A stretch of DNA of 10,249 nucleotides, from NCBI GenBank assembly GCA_002340925.1, contig DDMR01000074.1:1-10249 (forward strand). The letters are read 5' to 3'. A program made the position numbers and the translations under genes. The notes under the pieces are model-generated. The model was not told where the DNA came from. It worked only from the letters and a program-made list of their open reading frames with translations, and did no database searches. The DNA comes from Actinobacteria bacterium UBA2541. Its GTDB lineage: Bacteria > Actinomycetota > Actinomycetes > Nanopelagicales > Nanopelagicaceae. Below are positions 1-8,102 of the stretch, in pieces (within the stretch, counting starts at the first letter, position 1; each line of letters opens with the position of its first letter).

Positions 1-638
1 CCGCTAACTTCACTGGTTGTGCCAGATGCTTTCCAAGTGCCGCCCCAAGTTATTTGTAGCGAAGCTGCATATTTTCCGGATCGGGTATAGGTGTGCGTAA
101 TACTCTGATTTGGGAATGGCGCTCCCCTAGTTGTAGAAGAAAGTTCTGTTCCATCACCGAAATTCCAGAGATAAGTTGGTGATAAGTAAACGGTTATCGG
201 GACACCAAGCATTACGACTGAAGTTTTGAAATTGGGTGGTGTTGTTGTCCAGAAATTAACCGGGACTTGAACTAAGGCGCTTGTTGCAGGTTGATGATGA
301 ATCTCTTTCATCGGTATTAGCTGAGCCAATTGATCTGATAGCGAGAGTTTGACAACAGGCTTTGGAGTGTATTTCTTTGGAACGATTGCAGTTGCCACAG
401 GCCGAGGTGTGTAAGGTCTGGGCGTCCAAGTTCTAGTCGGAACTGGTTTTGGGACTGGCTTTGAAACTGGTTTAGGTGAGGTGCTGCTGCCATTTTGTTT
501 GGCGGTAATGATTAATTTGCCAGTTTTAGGATCGGTATACACCTTTACGCAGACTTTGGTCTTGCACTTTGGTGCAGCGCTGGCCGGAGTTACAGATATT
601 AAAAGCAGTAGGGCTATGAGTATTTTAAGTAAAGGCAC
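1..638 (-). CDS. Secreted proline-rich PKD-domain protein (C-terminus beyond window)
   Basis: The frame is open from a GTG at 638-636 to the window edge, giving 212 visible residues and no stop; the C-terminus is missing. Residues 1-21 form a signal peptide: Lys5, a Leu/Ile-rich core at 6-14, and an A-S-A cleavage site at 19-21, so the protein is probably exported. Cys25 and Cys30 follow and could form a disulfide. Residues 55-94 are a Lys/Arg/Pro-rich linker with KPV and PRP repeats, probably extended. From about 122 comes a beta-rich region with the PKD signature: Trp158, FGDG 160-163, then HTY 182-184 and G-x-Y 188-190. PKD folds are Ig-like and occur in surface proteins. Similar exported PKD proteins are common in Actinobacteria, with no role I can name. 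AGGAG at 654-658 is the best ribosome site, but its 15-base spacing is long; an in-frame TTG at 671-669 is the less likely alternative start. Confidence 0.8.
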   Translation of the reverse strand, partial: MPLLKILIALLLLISVTPASAAPKCKTKVCVKVYTDPKTGKLIITAKQNGSSTSPKPVSKPVPKPVPTRTWTPRPYTPRPVATAIVPKKYTPKPVVKLSLSDQLAQLIPMKEIHHQPATSALVQVPVNFWTTTPPNFKTSVVMLGVPITVYLSPTYLWNFGDGTELSSTTRGAPFPNQSITHTYTRSGKYAASLQITWGGTWKASGTTSEVS

Positions 639-709
639 CTGCGCAAGATAGAACTCCTGAGAATTAAGCAAGGGATAGGTATTTCTAAATTGTGGAAAGT
701 GCGCAGGTG
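636..709. repeat. Perfect 10-bp inverted repeat over the divergent gene starts
   Basis: CACCTGCGCA at 636-645 is the exact reverse complement of TGCGCAGGTG at 700-709, with 54 bases between. Each arm contains a GTG codon read outward in the same context (GCG CAG GTG). On the left it is the start of the PKD gene; on the right it is an in-frame GTG, codon 6 of the NUDIX gene or possibly its true start. The repeat is certain from the sequence. It could be an operator pair for a divergent promoter or a chance similarity. Confidence 0.6.
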
Positions 710-1186
710 TGTAAATCTAGAGCCGTGGCACATAGAGATGGTGATGGTTGGGTCGAATGTGTCTGTGGCAATCGTCATTGGGGCTTAAATGGCGCAGCCG
801 GTTTAATGCTGGTTCGTGACCGCACAATCTTGTTACAGCATCGCGCACCCTGGGTTCATAACGGTGACACTTGGGGTATTCCTGGTGGCGCACGTGATTC
901 GCATGAAACCCCCACTGAAGCCGCGCTCCGTGAAGCCCATGAAGAGATTGGAATTTCTACAAAGTTAGTGGATCCGATTGAAATCTATAGCGACAAACAC
1001 GATAGCTGGTCGTATGACACTGTCATCTCAAAAGCCCATAAAGATTTAGTTGCTCACGAGCAGAACGATGAATCACTTCAAGTCGAATGGGTTGCTTTCG
1101 AAGATGTGGTTAGTAAAAACTTACATCCCAGCTTTGCAAAAACTTGGCCAATTTTACTGGCCCGCCTCGAGATAATCTTTATTTAA
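692..1186 (+). CDS. NUDIX hydrolase of the actinobacterial RHWG/GARD type
   Basis: This 164-residue protein has a complete NUDIX box, G-x5-E-x7-REA-x-EE-x-G, at residues 66-88: Gly66, Glu72, Arg80, Glu81, Glu84, Glu85 and Gly87. The glutamates bind the divalent metals used to hydrolyse nucleoside-diphosphate-linked substrates. Before it lies a small Cys-containing segment (Cys7, Cys23, Cys25), then RHWG at 28-31 and GAAG at 34-37, an arrangement I recognise from actinobacterial NUDIX proteins. The Cys segment may be a degenerate zinc-ribbon. The substrate cannot be read from sequence; damaged nucleotides or nucleotide sugars are possible. The chosen GTG at 692 has only a weak upstream purine stretch (671-679). 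An in-frame GTG at 707 has GGAAAG at 694-699 with 7-base spacing and may be the real start; both keep the domain whole. The last 33 bases overlap the convergent helicase gene. Confidence 0.88.
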   Translation: MESAQVCKSRAVAHRDGDGWVECVCGNRHWGLNGAAGLMLVRDRTILLQHRAPWVHNGDTWGIPGGARDSHETPTEAALREAHEEIGISTKLVDPIEIYSDKHDSWSYDTVISKAHKDLVAHEQNDESLQVEWVAFEDVVSKNLHPSFAKTWPILLARLEIIFI

Positions 1187-3163
1187 TCGCTTCAAAGAAT
1201 CGCGGATTACTGCGCCATCACTTGTGCGCCAAAATGGTGGCATCGAATTTAACAATACCGAGCCATATCGTTTTGTAACAATACGCGAATCTAAAATTGC
1301 AACGACTCCGCGATCATCAACTGATCGAATCAATCGCCCAGTTCCTTGCGCCAACAAGAGCGCAGCGCGTGGCAATGAGACTTGCATGAAACCACTTCCG
1401 CCAGCGGCATCTGCTTCGGCAGCACGCGCACTCATGACTGGTTCGTCAGGTCTTGGGAATGGAATTCGATCAATTGCTACAAGTGTGCAGGAAGGACCTG
1501 GAACATCGATTCCTTGCCACAACGAAATTGTGCCGAGCAGGATTGATTTTGGATCCTTTGCAAATCTTTCAACTAAAGTTCCGACGCTGTCACCACGTTT
1601 CTGGGTGATTATCGGAATCTCGAGTTCAGCCAATACTTTGCGCAAGTATTCATCGGCCATCTCGACACCGCGCCAAGATGAGAAGAGTGCAAGAGTGCGG
1701 CCACCAGCTGCATCAATTAGCTCTGCAAGTTCGGTGAGTGCCTCTTTACTTGGGCCATCTCGACCGGGTTCTGGAATATGTTTTGGCAGATAGAGCGCAC
1801 CTTGTTTTGCAAAGTCAAAGGGCGAACCAACATCCAACATCTGAACATTTGCCGGATCAATCTCGCCAGCTTCAAATTCATCTTCCGAATCCTCGTCATC
1901 AGATCCACCAACAACAAAGCCAATTGACTTAGCAATTGCATCGAATGATTTACCAACCGACAACGTTGCACTTGTTGCGATGACCGGAGTATCAGTTAAT
2001 AAGTTGGCACGTAACACTTGTGATACCGAGAGCGGTGCTAGATAGAGCGTGGAAAAAGTTGGCTCAAACCACATAACTTGATGGCGACTTGGCTTCAACA
2101 TCTTGGTTGCAGTTTGTTGCACCTCATTTGTTGCGCCCTTTACTCGGGCTCGCTCGGCCATCGAATCTGGATCAATCACATCAGAATCAGCATTTATAAG
2201 TGCAACCACTGCAGCGGATGCCTCTTTAACTTTACGAATAGGTGCTTCTAATTGCGCAGGTAGTTCTGGCAACCGACCAGCTTTTGTCGGATCATTTCGA
2301 ACATCGGTAGCAAAATCATTTAACGCATCAGCAAAATTGTCGGCTGCCTTGGCAAATGCATCGGATGCTTTGCCCGGTAAATGTTTCTTCGCCATTTTGG
2401 CTGCGCGTTCGACCCTTGCGACTGTAAGTTCTTCAGTGACTGCTTGCGTAGTGCGATCCATAAATTCGTGAGCTTCATCGAGAATAACTGCATCGCGTTC
2501 GGGCAAAATTGGATGTGAATCCACAATTTCAATTGCAAGTAGCGTGTGATTTGTTACGACCACATCAGCGGTCTGAGCTTTGGCTTTTGCATTTACCGCG
2601 AAACATTGGGATCCATAAGCGCAATCATCTTTACCAAGACATTCGCGCCCTGAAACTGAATTTGCATACCAAACCCTGCGATCAACATCGGGTGCATCAT
2701 CGCGGTCACCAGATACTCCTGGTGTTTCGGCCCAGGCCCGCAGACGCTTTGCATCTTTCTCGAGAGTTCCGATTTCAAGCAAGACTTCACCATCTGGATC
2801 TGCTTCTGCGCTATTCATTTTCTGCAGACATAAATAGTTTCCGACGCCCTTATAAACTGCAAAAGTTAATTCACGTCCAAGTTCTTTCTCTAGCGCGCCC
2901 TTTATTCTTGGTAAATCTCGTTCGACCAATTGACGTTGCAGAGCAAGTGTTGCTGTTGCTACCAATACTTTCTTCCCATGAACTAGCGCTGGGACTAAAT
3001 AGGCAAGTGATTTTCCGGTGCCGGTGCCGGCTTGAACCAATAAGTGATGTCGATCAGATAACGCATTTGCAACTGCTTCGGCCATTGCAATTTGGCCTTC
3101 GCGAGGTTGGCCACCAATTGCGTCAACGGCAGCATCTAAGGCTTTGCGCATCTTTTCAAGCAT
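1154..3163 (-). CDS. ATP-dependent Fe-S DNA helicase, DinG/XPD family
   Basis: This 669-residue superfamily 2 helicase acts on DNA in the cytoplasm, probably in repair or in resolving replication obstacles. In order: REGQ at 21-24, Walker A AGTGTGKS at 45-52, four cysteines (112, 175, 181, 187) spaced as in the XPD/DinG 4Fe-4S domain, the Walker B DEAH box at 229-232, the SAT motif at 398-400, G-S-P-F at 446-449, and motif VI QGTGRLIRS at 606-614 with the arginine finger. The cysteines indicate the cluster-binding form and 5'-to-3' polarity, from family knowledge. An acidic stretch at about 421-436, rich in Asp, Glu and Ser, separates SAT from the next motif. The ATG at 3163 is forced because in-frame TAG and TGA codons lie just upstream; no good ribosome site is visible. 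glpX ends 38 bases upstream. I see no exonuclease domain, so it is not the fused DnaQ-DinG form. Confidence 0.93.
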   Translation of the reverse strand: MLEKMRKALDAAVDAIGGQPREGQIAMAEAVANALSDRHHLLVQAGTGTGKSLAYLVPALVHGKKVLVATATLALQRQLVERDLPRIKGALEKELGRELTFAVYKGVGNYLCLQKMNSAEADPDGEVLLEIGTLEKDAKRLRAWAETPGVSGDRDDAPDVDRRVWYANSVSGRECLGKDDCAYGSQCFAVNAKAKAQTADVVVTNHTLLAIEIVDSHPILPERDAVILDEAHEFMDRTTQAVTEELTVARVERAAKMAKKHLPGKASDAFAKAADNFADALNDFATDVRNDPTKAGRLPELPAQLEAPIRKVKEASAAVVALINADSDVIDPDSMAERARVKGATNEVQQTATKMLKPSRHQVMWFEPTFSTLYLAPLSVSQVLRANLLTDTPVIATSATLSVGKSFDAIAKSIGFVVGGSDDEDSEDEFEAGEIDPANVQMLDVGSPFDFAKQGALYLPKHIPEPGRDGPSKEALTELAELIDAAGGRTLALFSSWRGVEMADEYLRKVLAELEIPIITQKRGDSVGTLVERFAKDPKSILLGTISLWQGIDVPGPSCTLVAIDRIPFPRPDEPVMSARAAEADAAGGSGFMQVSLPRAALLLAQGTGRLIRSVDDRGVVAILDSRIVTKRYGSVLLNSMPPFWRTSDGAVIRDSLKRLNKDYLEAGQ
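2243..2264. repeat. 22-base direct repeat, copy 1, inside the helicase gene
   Basis: The bases here are identical to 6669-6690 inside ppdK. On the minus strand both copies are read in the same frame and encode L-P-A-Q-L-E-A (helicase residues 301-307). The flanking bases differ on both sides. The match is certain by eye; its significance is unclear, and a shared codon choice for a similar helical peptide is the simplest reading. Confidence 0.6.
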
Positions 3164-3201
3164 TTGAAATCACTAGCGAACCATATCGGCAAGCGCTGAC
3201 G

Positions 3202-4155
3202 TTATTTGAGATGGTGCTCGGTTTCCACAAAACGAATAGTGCGAGATTTTCCACGCATCACAAGTGATTGGCTGACCGCACCAAATTGTGAATATTTCAC
3301 GCCCTTAAGCAATTCGCCATCGGTAATTCCAGTTGCGGCCATGAATACATCTTCCGAATTAACCAGATCTTTAGTCATATAAACCTGATCTAACTTATAT
3401 CCAGCAGCAATTGCGCTCTGCTTTTCGGCATCATCTTTCGGGCGCAATAAGCCTTGGATTACTCCCCCTAAACAGATCATTGCCGCGGCTGTGATTACAC
3501 CTTCTGGTGTGCCGCCAATTCCCATCAATAAATCAACCGAGGTATTCGGCCGAGCCGCTTCAATTGCAGCAGCAACATCGCCATCTTGAATGAATTTAAC
3601 TCGGGCACCCGCATCGCGAATGTCTTTTACTAATTGATCGTGTCGAGGCCGATTCAAAACTACAACGGTTAAATCACTGACGCTGCGATTCTTAGCCTTG
3701 GCAACTGCCTGCAAATTAGCTTTTACTGGCGCCGTGATATCAATTTTATCTGCTGCTTCTGGGCCAGTAACAATCTTGTTCATGTAGAAAACACCTGATG
3801 GATCAAACATGGTTCCCCGCGGCGCAATTGAGATAACGCTAATTGCACCATTCGAACCATTTGCAGTTAGCGAAGTTCCATCAATTGGATCTACCGCAAC
3901 ATCACACTTTGGCCCAAGGCCATTTCCAACTTCTTCGCCATCGTGCAACATTGGAGCATTATCTTTTTCGCCCTCACCAATTACAACTACACCGGCCATA
4001 TCAACAGTGTTTATCAGAGAGCGCATTGCCTTTACTGCTGCGCCATCAGCGCCATCTTTATCACCGCGGCCGATCCAAGGTGCTGCAGCAAGCGCAGCGG
4101 TTTCAGTAACGCGAATTAGCTCTAACGCTAAGTTGCGATCTGGAACCTGAGTCAC
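3202..4155 (-). CDS. glpX: Class II fructose-1,6-bisphosphatase
   Basis: This enzyme hydrolyses fructose-1,6-bisphosphate to fructose-6-phosphate, the committed step of gluconeogenesis, in the cytoplasm. The 317 residues are close to the usual length for GlpX. The phosphatase signatures are present: IGEGEKD at 59-65, the metal site DPIDGT at 89-94, GGTPEGV at 214-220 and ATGIT at 274-278. This is the Li-sensitive, Mg/Mn-dependent phosphatase fold typical of GlpX, which is the usual FBPase in Actinobacteria. The start is GTG at 4155-4153, which overlaps the TGA of ppdK as GTGA; AAGGAG at 4167-4172 lies 11 bases upstream. The overlap implies translational coupling with ppdK, so two gluconeogenic enzymes are made together. 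The protein could also act on sedoheptulose-1,7-bisphosphate, as some class II enzymes do. Confidence 0.96.
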   Translation of the reverse strand: MTQVPDRNLALELIRVTETAALAAAPWIGRGDKDGADGAAVKAMRSLINTVDMAGVVVIGEGEKDNAPMLHDGEEVGNGLGPKCDVAVDPIDGTSLTANGSNGAISVISIAPRGTMFDPSGVFYMNKIVTGPEAADKIDITAPVKANLQAVAKAKNRSVSDLTVVVLNRPRHDQLVKDIRDAGARVKFIQDGDVAAAIEAARPNTSVDLLMGIGGTPEGVITAAAMICLGGVIQGLLRPKDDAEKQSAIAAGYKLDQVYMTKDLVNSEDVFMAATGITDGELLKGVKYSQFGAVSQSLVMRGKSRTIRFVETEHHLK

Positions 4156-6866
4156 TGAGTTGAACTCTCCTTGACTGATTTAGCATTCGCCTTCATCGCG
4201 ACTGCTCTTCCAGATTCCAATCTAGCAACTGGAACTCTAAATGGTGAGCAAGAAACATAATCCAGACCGATTCGGTCGAAGAAGTGGATACTTGTTGGGT
4301 CGCCACCATGTTCACCGCAAACTCCAAGTTTGAAATCCTTGCGGATTGATCGCGCTTGATCGGTCGCAGTCTTAACCAAGATTCCTACACCGGCTTGATC
4401 AAGGGATTCAAAGGGGTTGAATGGAACAAGTTCTAGATCCAAATATCTTGGCAAGAATGAAGATTCAACATCGTCGCGGCTAAAGGCCCAAGTGAGTTGA
4501 GTTAAATCATTTGTTCCAAAGGAGAAGAAGTCGGCATAGACCCCAAGACGTTCTGCAGTAATTGCGGCGCGCGGAGTTTCGATCATTGTGCCAATTGGAA
4601 TATTTTCATTCTGGCCAGTGCCCTTGAAGGTTCGCCTAATTTCTTCTTCCAAAGTTTCGCGCAAGTAGAGAAGTTCGCGCTGGGTTGCGACAAGTGGAAT
4701 CATAACTTCTGGTTTTGGATCATGGCCAAGTTTTTTAACTTCCAGAAGTGCATGCACAAGTGCACGAACCTGCATCTTGTAAAGTTCAGGAATCAAAATA
4801 CCGAGTCGAACTCCGCGAAGGCCGAGCATTGGATTTGATTCGTGCATCCGCTTTACTGCAGCAAAGACTGCAATATCGCGGGCCGGAATTTCCTCATTTA
4901 AAGCTTCGGCTCGTGCCATATGTGCCATAAGTTCGGCAAGTGGTGGCAAGAATTCGTGCAGCGGTGGATCAAGCAGGCGAACTGTTACAGGTAAACCTGA
5001 CATCGCCATCATAATTCCGACGAAATCTGCACGTTGCAAAATTTCCATCTCACCAATAACGCCGCGTTGAACATCCTCGTTTTCAGCCAAGACCAGACGT
5101 TCTACATAAGAGCGACGTGGCCCTAAGAACATGTGCTCGGTGCGACATAGGCCAACACCTTCGCCACCCAAGATGCGCGCTTTAATTGCATCTTCTGGCG
5201 TATCAGCATTTGCGCGAACATTTAATCTACGAATCGAATCAGCATGAGTCAACAATCTATCGACAGCCTTAACAACTGGAGAAGCTTCATCACTCTTTGA
5301 ATCGAGCAGGCCTTCTAGATAAGTTGTAACTGGAGATGCAACAACTGGAAGTTCACCTAAATAAACTGCGCCACTTGAACCATCGATTGAAATAACTTCA
5401 CCGGCATAAACGCTCTTGCCGCCAACCGTAAAGAAGCCACCGGCTTCATCAACAGTAATACTTTCAGTTCCGCAAACTGCAGTCTTTCCCATTCCGCGCG
5501 CAACAACTGCAGCATGTGAAGTCTTGCCACCACGGCTAGTCAAAATTCCTTGCGCAGCAACCATTCCACCTAAATCATCTGGGCTGGTTTCGCGCCGCAC
5601 CAAAATAACTTTGCGACCACTCTTTGATGCTTCATACGCCTTCTTTGAATCAAAGACCACTTCGCCTACTGCGGCACCTGGTGATGCCGGAATTCCGCGA
5701 GCAATTTCATTTACCTGGCCACGCAAATCAAATTGCGGGAACATAAGTTGAACAAGTTGATCTCCGCTGACTCGAATCAAGGCTTCATCAATTGTGATCT
5801 TTCCTTCTTCGACCAGCTGCACTGCAATTCGAAATGCCGCTTCTGCGGTTCGCTTTCCGACACGGGTCTGCAGAATCCATAACTTGCCTTTTTCAACGGT
5901 AAATTCAATGTCGCAGAGATCGCGATAGTGCTTTTCAAGCTTGGCCATAACATCATCAAGTTCAGTTGCGATGCGTGGGATCTCATTCGCCAAGTCAGCC
6001 AAAGACATTGTGTTTCGGATACCCGCAACAACATCTTCACCTTGGGCACGGACTAGATAGTCGCCATAACTTCCACTCTCACCAGTTGCTGGATCTCTTG
6101 TGAAAGCAACGCCTGTGCCGGATTGATCATCAAGATTTCCGAAGACCATTGATTGCACATTTACTGCTGTTCCTAAATCTGATGGAATCCGCTCACGTTG
6201 TCTATACAACTGAGCGCGTTCAGAGTTCCAGGAATGAAATACCGCTTCAACAGATTTCGCTAGATGTTCGCGTGGATCAGTTGGAAAATCTTCACCCGTA
6301 ACCGCTTCGGTCTCTTTTATATAACCTTCAGTTAGCGCCTTAAGACCATCGACATCTAAATCTGCAATTGATTTGGCTTTAAATTGTGCCAAGACTCGTG
6401 CAGCAATTTTATGGAACTCTTCATTAGGAACATCGCAAACAATGCGACCATACATATCTACAAAACGGCGGTAACAATCCCAAGCAAACTTTGGATTACC
6501 TGATTGCTCGCCCATTGCTTGTGCAACTTCTGGCGTCATTCCAACGTTTAGAACGGTCTCCATCATTCCCGGCATTGAAAACTTTGCACCAGAGCGGACT
6601 GAAACTAAAAGTGGTTTTGCTGGATTGCCGAACTCTTTTCCAAGTTCTTTCTCTAAATTTGCTAACGCTGCTTCTAATTGCGCAGGTAGTGCTTCTGGAA
6701 TTTTCTCGTTAACTAAAAATTCGCGACAAGCTTCGGTTGTAATTGTGAATCCAGGAGGAACTGGTAAACCGATCTTCACCATCTCGGCAAGGTTTGCACC
6801 TTTACCGCCGAGCAGATCAGACTGCGTGCGATCGCCAAATGTGAATGGGTGAATAAAAGTAGTCAT
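4152..6866 (-). CDS. ppdK: Pyruvate phosphate dikinase
   Basis: PPDK interconverts pyruvate, ATP and phosphate with PEP, AMP and pyrophosphate. The 904 residues match full-length PPDK (about 870-950). The N-terminal ATP-grasp domain begins with [10 protein letters not shown] at 20-29 and carries [17 protein letters not shown] at 88-104. The central swivelling domain has [15 protein letters not shown] at 446-460, with His451 as the phosphorylated histidine and Thr449 at the position phosphorylated in plant enzymes. The C-terminal TIM barrel has CRTEHMF at 574-580, ETPRA at 763-767, SFGTNDLTQ at 782-790 and the catalytic Cys850 in [10 protein letters not shown]. All key residues are intact. TSHAAV and GEHGGDP with this domain layout favour PPDK over PEP synthase. 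The ATG at 6866 has AAGGGT at 6872-6877. It follows the mutarotase gene by 38 bases and overlaps glpX, which suggests a gluconeogenic role, although the reaction is reversible. Confidence 0.97.
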   Translation of the reverse strand: MTTFIHPFTFGDRTQSDLLGGKGANLAEMVKIGLPVPPGFTITTEACREFLVNEKIPEALPAQLEAALANLEKELGKEFGNPAKPLLVSVRSGAKFSMPGMMETVLNVGMTPEVAQAMGEQSGNPKFAWDCYRRFVDMYGRIVCDVPNEEFHKIAARVLAQFKAKSIADLDVDGLKALTEGYIKETEAVTGEDFPTDPREHLAKSVEAVFHSWNSERAQLYRQRERIPSDLGTAVNVQSMVFGNLDDQSGTGVAFTRDPATGESGSYGDYLVRAQGEDVVAGIRNTMSLADLANEIPRIATELDDVMAKLEKHYRDLCDIEFTVEKGKLWILQTRVGKRTAEAAFRIAVQLVEEGKITIDEALIRVSGDQLVQLMFPQFDLRGQVNEIARGIPASPGAAVGEVVFDSKKAYEASKSGRKVILVRRETSPDDLGGMVAAQGILTSRGGKTSHAAVVARGMGKTAVCGTESITVDEAGGFFTVGGKSVYAGEVISIDGSSGAVYLGELPVVASPVTTYLEGLLDSKSDEASPVVKAVDRLLTHADSIRRLNVRANADTPEDAIKARILGGEGVGLCRTEHMFLGPRRSYVERLVLAENEDVQRGVIGEMEILQRADFVGIMMAMSGLPVTVRLLDPPLHEFLPPLAELMAHMARAEALNEEIPARDIAVFAAVKRMHESNPMLGLRGVRLGILIPELYKMQVRALVHALLEVKKLGHDPKPEVMIPLVATQRELLYLRETLEEEIRRTFKGTGQNENIPIGTMIETPRAAITAERLGVYADFFSFGTNDLTQLTWAFSRDDVESSFLPRYLDLELVPFNPFESLDQAGVGILVKTATDQARSIRKDFKLGVCGEHGGDPTSIHFFDRIGLDYVSCSPFRVPVARLESGRAVAMKANAKSVKESSTQ
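6669..6690. repeat. 22-base direct repeat, copy 2, inside ppdK
   Basis: Identical to 2243-2264 in the helicase gene and read in the same frame; here it encodes residues 60-66 of PPDK (L-P-A-Q-L-E-A), in a linker helix of the N-terminal domain. Confidence 0.6.
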
Positions 6867-6904
6867 CGTTGACCCTTCATGGATTCTCAGCTAGTGGCGA
6901 GATT

Positions 6905-7234
6905 CTATTCAATTCGCCAGATTGGGCGCATGAACTCCATTGAGCCATTCGCCACATCGCCGCCAGTCTCCATGAGGGGGGTGATTATTTTGGACCATTC
7001 TGTGTTCACTTCACTCTTTGAGAGATATTCGTTCATTTTTTCAACGCTCTCGACCTCAAAATATCCAACGACTAATCGATTATCTGGACCACCTATGTAG
7101 CCGGTGTAGTTATGCATCCCAGCCGCTTGGCATTCTGCGATTATTGATGGCCAGAGATTTTCTGGGCTATGCGCCTTCACATATGCCTCTTGGCAACCAT
7201 CCTTTATCCATTGTAAAAAGACTACTCGCTCCAT
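6905..7234 (-). CDS. L-rhamnose mutarotase (RhaM/YiiL) family protein
   Basis: Proteins of this family speed the exchange of alpha and beta anomers of L-rhamnose and related sugars. The 109 residues match the family length (E. coli RhaM is 104). Recalled alignment to E. coli RhaM places Tyr18 and His22, two active-site residues, at the same positions here. It is followed by WP at 28-29, HNY at 41-43 (matching the HNYAIY segment), a VVGYFEVES strand at 55-63 and Trp80. The fold is a dimeric ferredoxin-like alpha/beta barrel acting in the cytoplasm. The ATG at 7234 is preceded by GGAG with suitable spacing, within a leader nearly identical to that of the next gene upstream. Its neighbours, an SDR and an enolase-superfamily dehydratase, fit a sugar oxidation route. 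The natural sugar could be L-rhamnose, L-fucose or another hexose or deoxyhexose; I leave the symbol blank for that reason. Confidence 0.85.
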   Translation of the reverse strand: MERVVFLQWIKDGCQEAYVKAHSPENLWPSIIAECQAAGMHNYTGYIGGPDNRLVVGYFEVESVEKMNEYLSKSEVNTEWSKIITPLMETGGDVANGSMEFMRPIWRIE

Positions 7235-7246
7235 TTATATCTCCAT
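7230..7246 (-). promoter_or_regulatory. Mutarotase initiation region with in-frame MEI-stop leader
   Basis: Read on the minus strand, the bases are ATG GAG ATA TAA ATG GA. A 3-codon reading frame (Met-Glu-Ile-stop) ends directly against the mutarotase ATG and in the same frame. GGAG inside it is the likely ribosome site, 6 bases from the start. The same arrangement, with one base changed, lies at 8098-8114. Whether the small frame is translated is unknown. Confidence 0.5.
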
Positions 7247-7316
7247 TTCTTATAGTTGTTTGAAGGAAATTTCTTTAAAAATATCACTGATGACTACTTT
7301 TTACTATGAAACCATA
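7235..7316. other. AT-rich 82-base gap, largest in the window
   Basis: This gap between the SDR stop and the mutarotase start is much more AT-rich than the genes. It contains a near-palindrome around GAAATTTC (7265-7275) and a TATAAG on the minus strand close to the mutarotase start. I find no matching -35 box at the right spacing and no terminator hairpin with a T-run. It is the most plausible place in the leftward gene series for an internal promoter, but nothing proves one. Confidence 0.3.
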
Positions 7317-8102
7317 TTAAATCCAGGGTCGTTCATCCGTTGGATCATCCCAACTTGGAATTGGCGCTTGCAACGGGTTATCAATCCAACAGAAACGACC
7401 ATTAATTCCTGCACTCTCATTACTTACCAATTTTAGGATCAACTGGCCCGCTTTCTTTGGGTCGTCTCCCCCAGTTTTCTCAACCCAATCAACCCAAGAT
7501 TTGTAATCTGCTCCAGCTTCACCAAGTTTTTCCGCCTTCGCACTGATATCTGCCCACATGTCACTACGAACATCTCCTGGGTGAATTACATTTGCGGTTA
7601 CGCCACTACCACTAATTTCTGCAGCCAAGTGTCTAGTGAATTGATTAAGGGCAACCTTCGCCGTGGCATAAGCACTATTCAACTTTGCAGGAGGATGTAG
7701 CGAAGCAGCAGAACTCAAATTAATAATGCGTCCCCACTTAGCATCCAACATTGCAGGCAAGAAAACTCGTGATGTGAAATAAGGAGCAAGTGCATCAATC
7801 ATTATGGTTTCAACCCAATGTTTAGGATCAGTATCCTTAATCAAATCTATCGGGCCAAATATTCCTGCAGCATTAACTAGGATTTGAACATTGCCGTAAT
7901 CTTTAGCTACCTGCTTCTGTAATGAATCAACGAAGCCAATATCACTGACATCACCACAAATACTTTCAATATTTCCAGTATTTTCGTCCTTCGCAATTGG
8001 GGTTCTAGATACGGCAATAACTTTGTGACCCGCATCTGCAAGAGCAATAGCTATTTCACGGCCTATTCCTTTGGAAGCTCCAGTAACGAGTGCCAGTTCC
8101 AT
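7317..8102 (-). CDS. Short-chain dehydrogenase/reductase, probable sugar 1-dehydrogenase
   Basis: This 261-residue classical SDR has the Rossmann glycine motif TGASKGIG at 7-14, the acidic GDVSD at 50-54, NAAG at 77-80, a catalytic serine near 130-131, and Tyr145-x3-Lys149. The serine-tyrosine spacing is about one residue longer than usual. Arg33 after the second strand (VSR) suggests a preference for NADP, though this is a soft rule. The C-terminus carries an extended Trp/Pro-rich tail (WIDNPLQAPIPSW, then a further Asp/Pro-rich stretch), probably near the substrate pocket or dimer interface. Between a mutarotase and an acid-sugar dehydratase, it is likely to oxidise the sugar at C1 to a lactone, as L-rhamnose and L-fucose dehydrogenases of this family do. 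It could instead act later, on a keto-deoxy acid. The ATG at 8102 has a GGAAAT ribosome site in a leader shared with the mutarotase gene. Confidence 0.88.
   Translation of the reverse strand: MELALVTGASKGIGREIAIALADAGHKVIAVSRTPIAKDENTGNIESICGDVSDIGFVDSLQKQVAKDYGNVQILVNAAGIFGPIDLIKDTDPKHWVETIMIDALAPYFTSRVFLPAMLDAKWGRIINLSSAASLHPPAKLNSAYATAKVALNQFTRHLAAEISGSGVTANVIHPGDVRSDMWADISAKAEKLGEAGADYKSWVDWVEKTGGDDPKKAGQLILKLVSNESAGINGRFCWIDNPLQAPIPSWDDPTDERPWI

Noticed and set aside
1224..1793. Long plus-strand open frame of 189 codons
   Set aside because: It lies wholly inside the helicase gene on the opposite strand; its translation is low-complexity Ser/Arg/Ala with no family signature, and the minus-strand protein has every helicase motif.
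2509..3267. Plus-strand open frame of 252 codons opposite the helicase
   Set aside because: It is a Leu/His/Arg-rich shadow of the helicase coding strand, spans the helicase-glpX junction and has no recognisable domain.
4152..6866. PEP synthase instead of PPDK
   Set aside because: Domain order, the [13 protein letters not shown] histidine motif, the [10 protein letters not shown] cysteine motif and the length of about 900 residues fit PPDK better.
7240..7300. Possible promoter or terminator in the SDR-mutarotase gap
   Set aside because: TATAAG has no credible -35 partner at 16-18 bases, and ATCACTGAT followed by AT-rich sequence has a one-base loop, so neither signal is supportable.
6905..8102. 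Sulfoquinovose Entner-Doudoroff pathway for the SDR and mutarotase
   Set aside because: That route uses an IlvD/Edd-type dehydratase; here the dehydratase is an enolase-superfamily protein with RhmD-like motifs.
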